The notes beneath the pieces were generated by a model. It did no database searches and was not told where the DNA came from. It saw nothing but the letters and a program-made list of their open reading frames with translations. A stretch of DNA of 64,000 nt from Sulfurospirillum sp001602955 (lineage in GTDB: Bacteria; Campylobacterota; Campylobacteria; Campylobacterales; Sulfurospirillaceae): positions 1 to 64,000 of the forward strand of contig LVAC01000003.1 in the NCBI GenBank assembly GCA_001602955.1, given 5' to 3'. Positions 61,826 to 64,000 of this stretch are shown here, piece after piece. A program made the translations under genes and the position numbers. The stretch's first letter is position 1, and the number at the start of each line of letters is the position of its first letter.

Positions 61826-64000
61826 CTAGCTCTGAAGTGCTTTATAGAGTTGACCGACGCAAATGCCGCCGTCGTTAATAGCGATCTTTTGCGGGAAATA
61901 AAGCGGTTTTGAGATGTGCAAAAGAAGTTGTTCCATCAATGTGCGATTTTGAAACACACCGCCGCAAAGTACGATTTTTAGGGGGTAGCGTTGTATTATT
62001 TCATCTATAATGCCGACCAACGTATTGATAAATTTAGAGGCAATCATACGCGGTTCGCTTTCGTGAATCATCGCTTCGAGCATCGGTAAAAAACGGATCG
62101 TTTGAGCATCGATCGTGACGTCGTAGCGCTCTACGATCGTTTCGTCATAAAGGCGTTCCAACCAAAGCCCGCTTTGACCGTCGTAGCTGACATCACTTTG
62201 CATACCGCACAAGATCGCCACCGCATCGAAAAGCCGCCCCATCGACGAACACAGCGGCGCATTGATCTTTTTGGTATAGGCGTGCTTGAGCGTTTTGAGA
62301 GCACTTTCGTCAAAATATTCAAGCAACACTTCATCGGCACGATCGCCCATTGCTTGCCACAACATCGACGCCAAGATACGTTTACTCTCTTTAATGCTCG
62401 CATCGCCGCCCAAGAGTAAAAAAGGTTCTAACGAAGCGACGCGTTCATAGCCTTGCTTATCGCATACCATGCATTCGCTTCCCCAAATGACGCCGTCGTC
62501 TCCGTATCCCGTTCCGTCCCATGCAAAACCTAAGACTTTTTCACTCAACCCGTATTCACACATCACCGACAAAACATGCGCATAGTGATGTTGCACTTGC
62601 AAAAAAGCGACGGGTTGTTTTTTCGCCCAAAGCGTCGAGAGATACTGCGGATGCAAATCGCCCACGATCAATTCGGGGATAAATCCGTAAAATCGCTCAA
62701 ACGAAGCAATCATCTCTTCAAACAACATGTGGCTCGCCACGTTGTCCAAATCGCCGATATAAGGCGAAACGATTATCTGATGGTTAAGATAAATAGCGAT
62801 CGCGTTTTTTTGGTGCGCTCCAACGGCTAAAATCGCACGATGATCGCTTGAATCGACGCGAAAACTATGCGGCGCAATGCCTCGTGAAGCACGCATCAAA
62901 AGCATCTTATCACCGATAAACTGCACGACGCTATCGTCGCTTCGATGCACGATATCGCGGTTATAATCCAGATAATATTCGACGACGTTTGAGAGTTTTT
63001 CAACCAAGGTTTCGCTATCACTAATAATCGGTTCGCCCGAACGATTGGCACTTGTCGCAATAATCGGCACACGCAAGCTTTGAAATAAGATAACATGTAA
63101 AGGCGTATACGGTAAAAAAACGCCGATTCTATCGGTAAAAGGTGCTACATGTAAGCTTAATGACGAAGCAGTATTTTTGCGTTTTAAAAGCACGATCGGG
63201 CGCAGTTGCGAGCTAATACCTTGGGCTTCTTCTTCACGCATAACGCATATGTTTTTGATAGCGTCTAGGTCTTTTAGCATCACGGCAAAGGGTTTTGAAG
63301 GACGGCGTTTGCGCTCTCGGAGTTTTAAAACGACGCGATCGTCGGTTGCGTCGCAGATCAGATGAAAGCCGCCCATACCTTTCATCGCTACGATATGCCC
63401 CGCATGAATCAGCTCTGCCAAACGCACGATTGCCGCTTCGTTCGTTGCAAGCGTTTCGCCTTGCATCGATCGCAACGTAAGCGTAGGACCGCATTTGGAA
63501 CAACTGATCGGCTGGGCATGATAACGCCTATCGGTAGGGTCTTGATACTCTTTTTCGCATGCTTCACACATCTGAAACGAAGCCATCGATGTCGAGACTC
63601 TATCGTAAGGAACGGTTTGAATGATCGAATAACGAGGTCCGCAATGCGTGCAGTTAATAAAAAAATAGCCGTGACGTCGGTTGTTCGGGTCGTTTAGCTC
63701 CCGCAAACACTCCTCGCACAAGCTCATGTCGGGCAGAACTAAAGACGATTTTTGCATACTCGCATCGCTAGGCGCAATGACAAAAGCCCTTTCGTCCGCT
63801 TGAAACGGAACTCTTTTTTTCTCCCAAAAATCGATACGTGCCAGCGGAGGCAATTCGTCAAAAAGTGCTTTTTCAAAAGCCTTCAACGCTGCTTCGTTTC
63901 CTTGAACTTCGATGAAAACACCCGATGCATTGTTGAAAACGACACCGCTAAGAGCGTACCGAAAGGCTAAAACGTAAACAAAAGGTCGAAAACCGACCCC
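61826..64000 (-). CDS. hypF: [NiFe]-hydrogenase maturation carbamoyltransferase HypF, 5' end outside the window
   Basis: HypF makes the cyanide ligands of the hydrogenase active site from carbamoyl phosphate. The visible 724 residues start inside the N-terminal acylphosphatase domain (GVGFRPFVYVLAFRY), so about a dozen residues are missing. The zinc-finger pairs are CEECLRELNDP, INCTHCGPRYSI, CEACEKEYQDP and ISCSKCGPTL. The YrdC-like domain includes KGMGGFHLICDA and PIIATSANRSGEP. The Kae1-like domain contains VQHHYAHVLSVM, FAWDGTGYGDDG and LCGGVFQNRTL. Order and length fit the family. Confidence 0.96.
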   Translation of the reverse strand, partial: GVGFRPFVYVLAFRYALSGVVFNNASGVFIEVQGNEAALKAFEKALFDELPPLARIDFWEKKRVPFQADERAFVIAPSDASMQKSSLVLPDMSLCEECLRELNDPNNRRHGYFFINCTHCGPRYSIIQTVPYDRVSTSMASFQMCEACEKEYQDPTDRRYHAQPISCSKCGPTLTLRSMQGETLATNEAAIVRLAELIHAGHIVAMKGMGGFHLICDATDDRVVLKLRERKRRPSKPFAVMLKDLDAIKNICVMREEEAQGISSQLRPIVLLKRKNTASSLSLHVAPFTDRIGVFLPYTPLHVILFQSLRVPIIATSANRSGEPIISDSETLVEKLSNVVEYYLDYNRDIVHRSDDSVVQFIGDKMLLMRASRGIAPHSFRVDSSDHRAILAVGAHQKNAIAIYLNHQIIVSPYIGDLDNVASHMLFEEMIASFERFYGFIPELIVGDLHPQYLSTLWAKKQPVAFLQVQHHYAHVLSVMCEYGLSEKVLGFAWDGTGYGDDGVIWGSECMVCDKQGYERVASLEPFLLLGGDASIKESKRILASMLWQAMGDRADEVLLEYFDESALKTLKHAYTKKINAPLCSSMGRLFDAVAILCGMQSDVSYDGQSGLWLERLYDETIVERYDVTIDAQTIRFLPMLEAMIHESEPRMIASKFINTLVGIIDEIIQRYPLKIVLCGGVFQNRTLMEQLLLHISKPLYFPQKIAINDGGICVGQLYKALQS

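Overview
The window looks like chromosomal DNA of a free-living Campylobacterota (epsilonproteobacterium), most plausibly Sulfurospirillum or a close relative. The basis is gene content and family details rather than a database hit: a CmeDEF-type efflux operon with a very short adaptor, an aspartate/glutamate leucyltransferase next to a DnaJ-like gene, a RibBA whose cyclohydrolase half lacks its cysteines, HslV with the N-terminus MFEATT, a Cts/MSHA-type secretion operon, a sigma-54 promoter in front of flgL, and NikR beside HypF. No phage, integrase, transposase or CRISPR array was seen.

Layout. 1-4.6 kb: the 3'-truncated flagellar hook-filament junction gene flgL, the HU gene and a PiT phosphate transporter. 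4.9-6.1 kb: a lysozyme fragment and a secreted unknown. 6.9-17.8 kb: a large minus-strand lipid block. It has arsR-aas-lplT (lysophospholipid import and re-acylation), two small unknowns, a five-gene operon like Escherichia coli ynbABCD with an added plsC, and an amidohydrolase. 17.9-22.3 kb: two divergent paralogous membrane proteins, a META-domain lipoprotein, a Kef-type antiporter and ribBA. 22.4-22.6 kb: tRNA-Gln and initiator tRNA-Met behind a consensus promoter. 22.6-25.6 kb: an accessory patch with an ankyrin protein, a phosphatase, an unknown and two gene remnants.

25.7-36.1 kb: conserved housekeeping genes (bpt, dnaJ-like, rpoN, lptB, tsaE, trpD, S4 protein, argG, rhodanese, rplI, hslVU, era). 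36.2-45.1 kb: eight genes in the order of the MSHA pilus assembly genes I-J-K-L-M-N-E-G, equivalent in part to the Campylobacter cts transformation genes, without pilin genes in the window. 45.1-46.3 kb: flgH and a partner. 46.6-50.3 kb: a FIST-domain chemoreceptor, a small HTH protein, a homocysteine methyltransferase and a lysine-rich protein. 50.4-56.1 kb: tetR-cmeDEF with a palindromic operator. 56.1-64 kb: def, a DinB-like gene, hemJ, an AraC regulator overlapping a Qnr-like pentapeptide-repeat gene, a HEPN-like protein, a DUF3465 protein, a pseudouridine synthase, nikR and hypF (5' end outside the window).

Two signals stand out. First, the palindrome TTACATGTAA occurs about 20 times exactly. 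It lies both between and inside genes, is concentrated in 4.9-24.6 kb and 50.3-58.7 kb, and has no exact copy in 24.7-50.3 kb; one pair forms a perfect hairpin between convergent genes. Its density and behaviour resemble uptake-sequence-like repeats. Second, the ynb-like operon holds nearly every step needed to build and modify a phospholipid headgroup and may make a lipid that has not been described.
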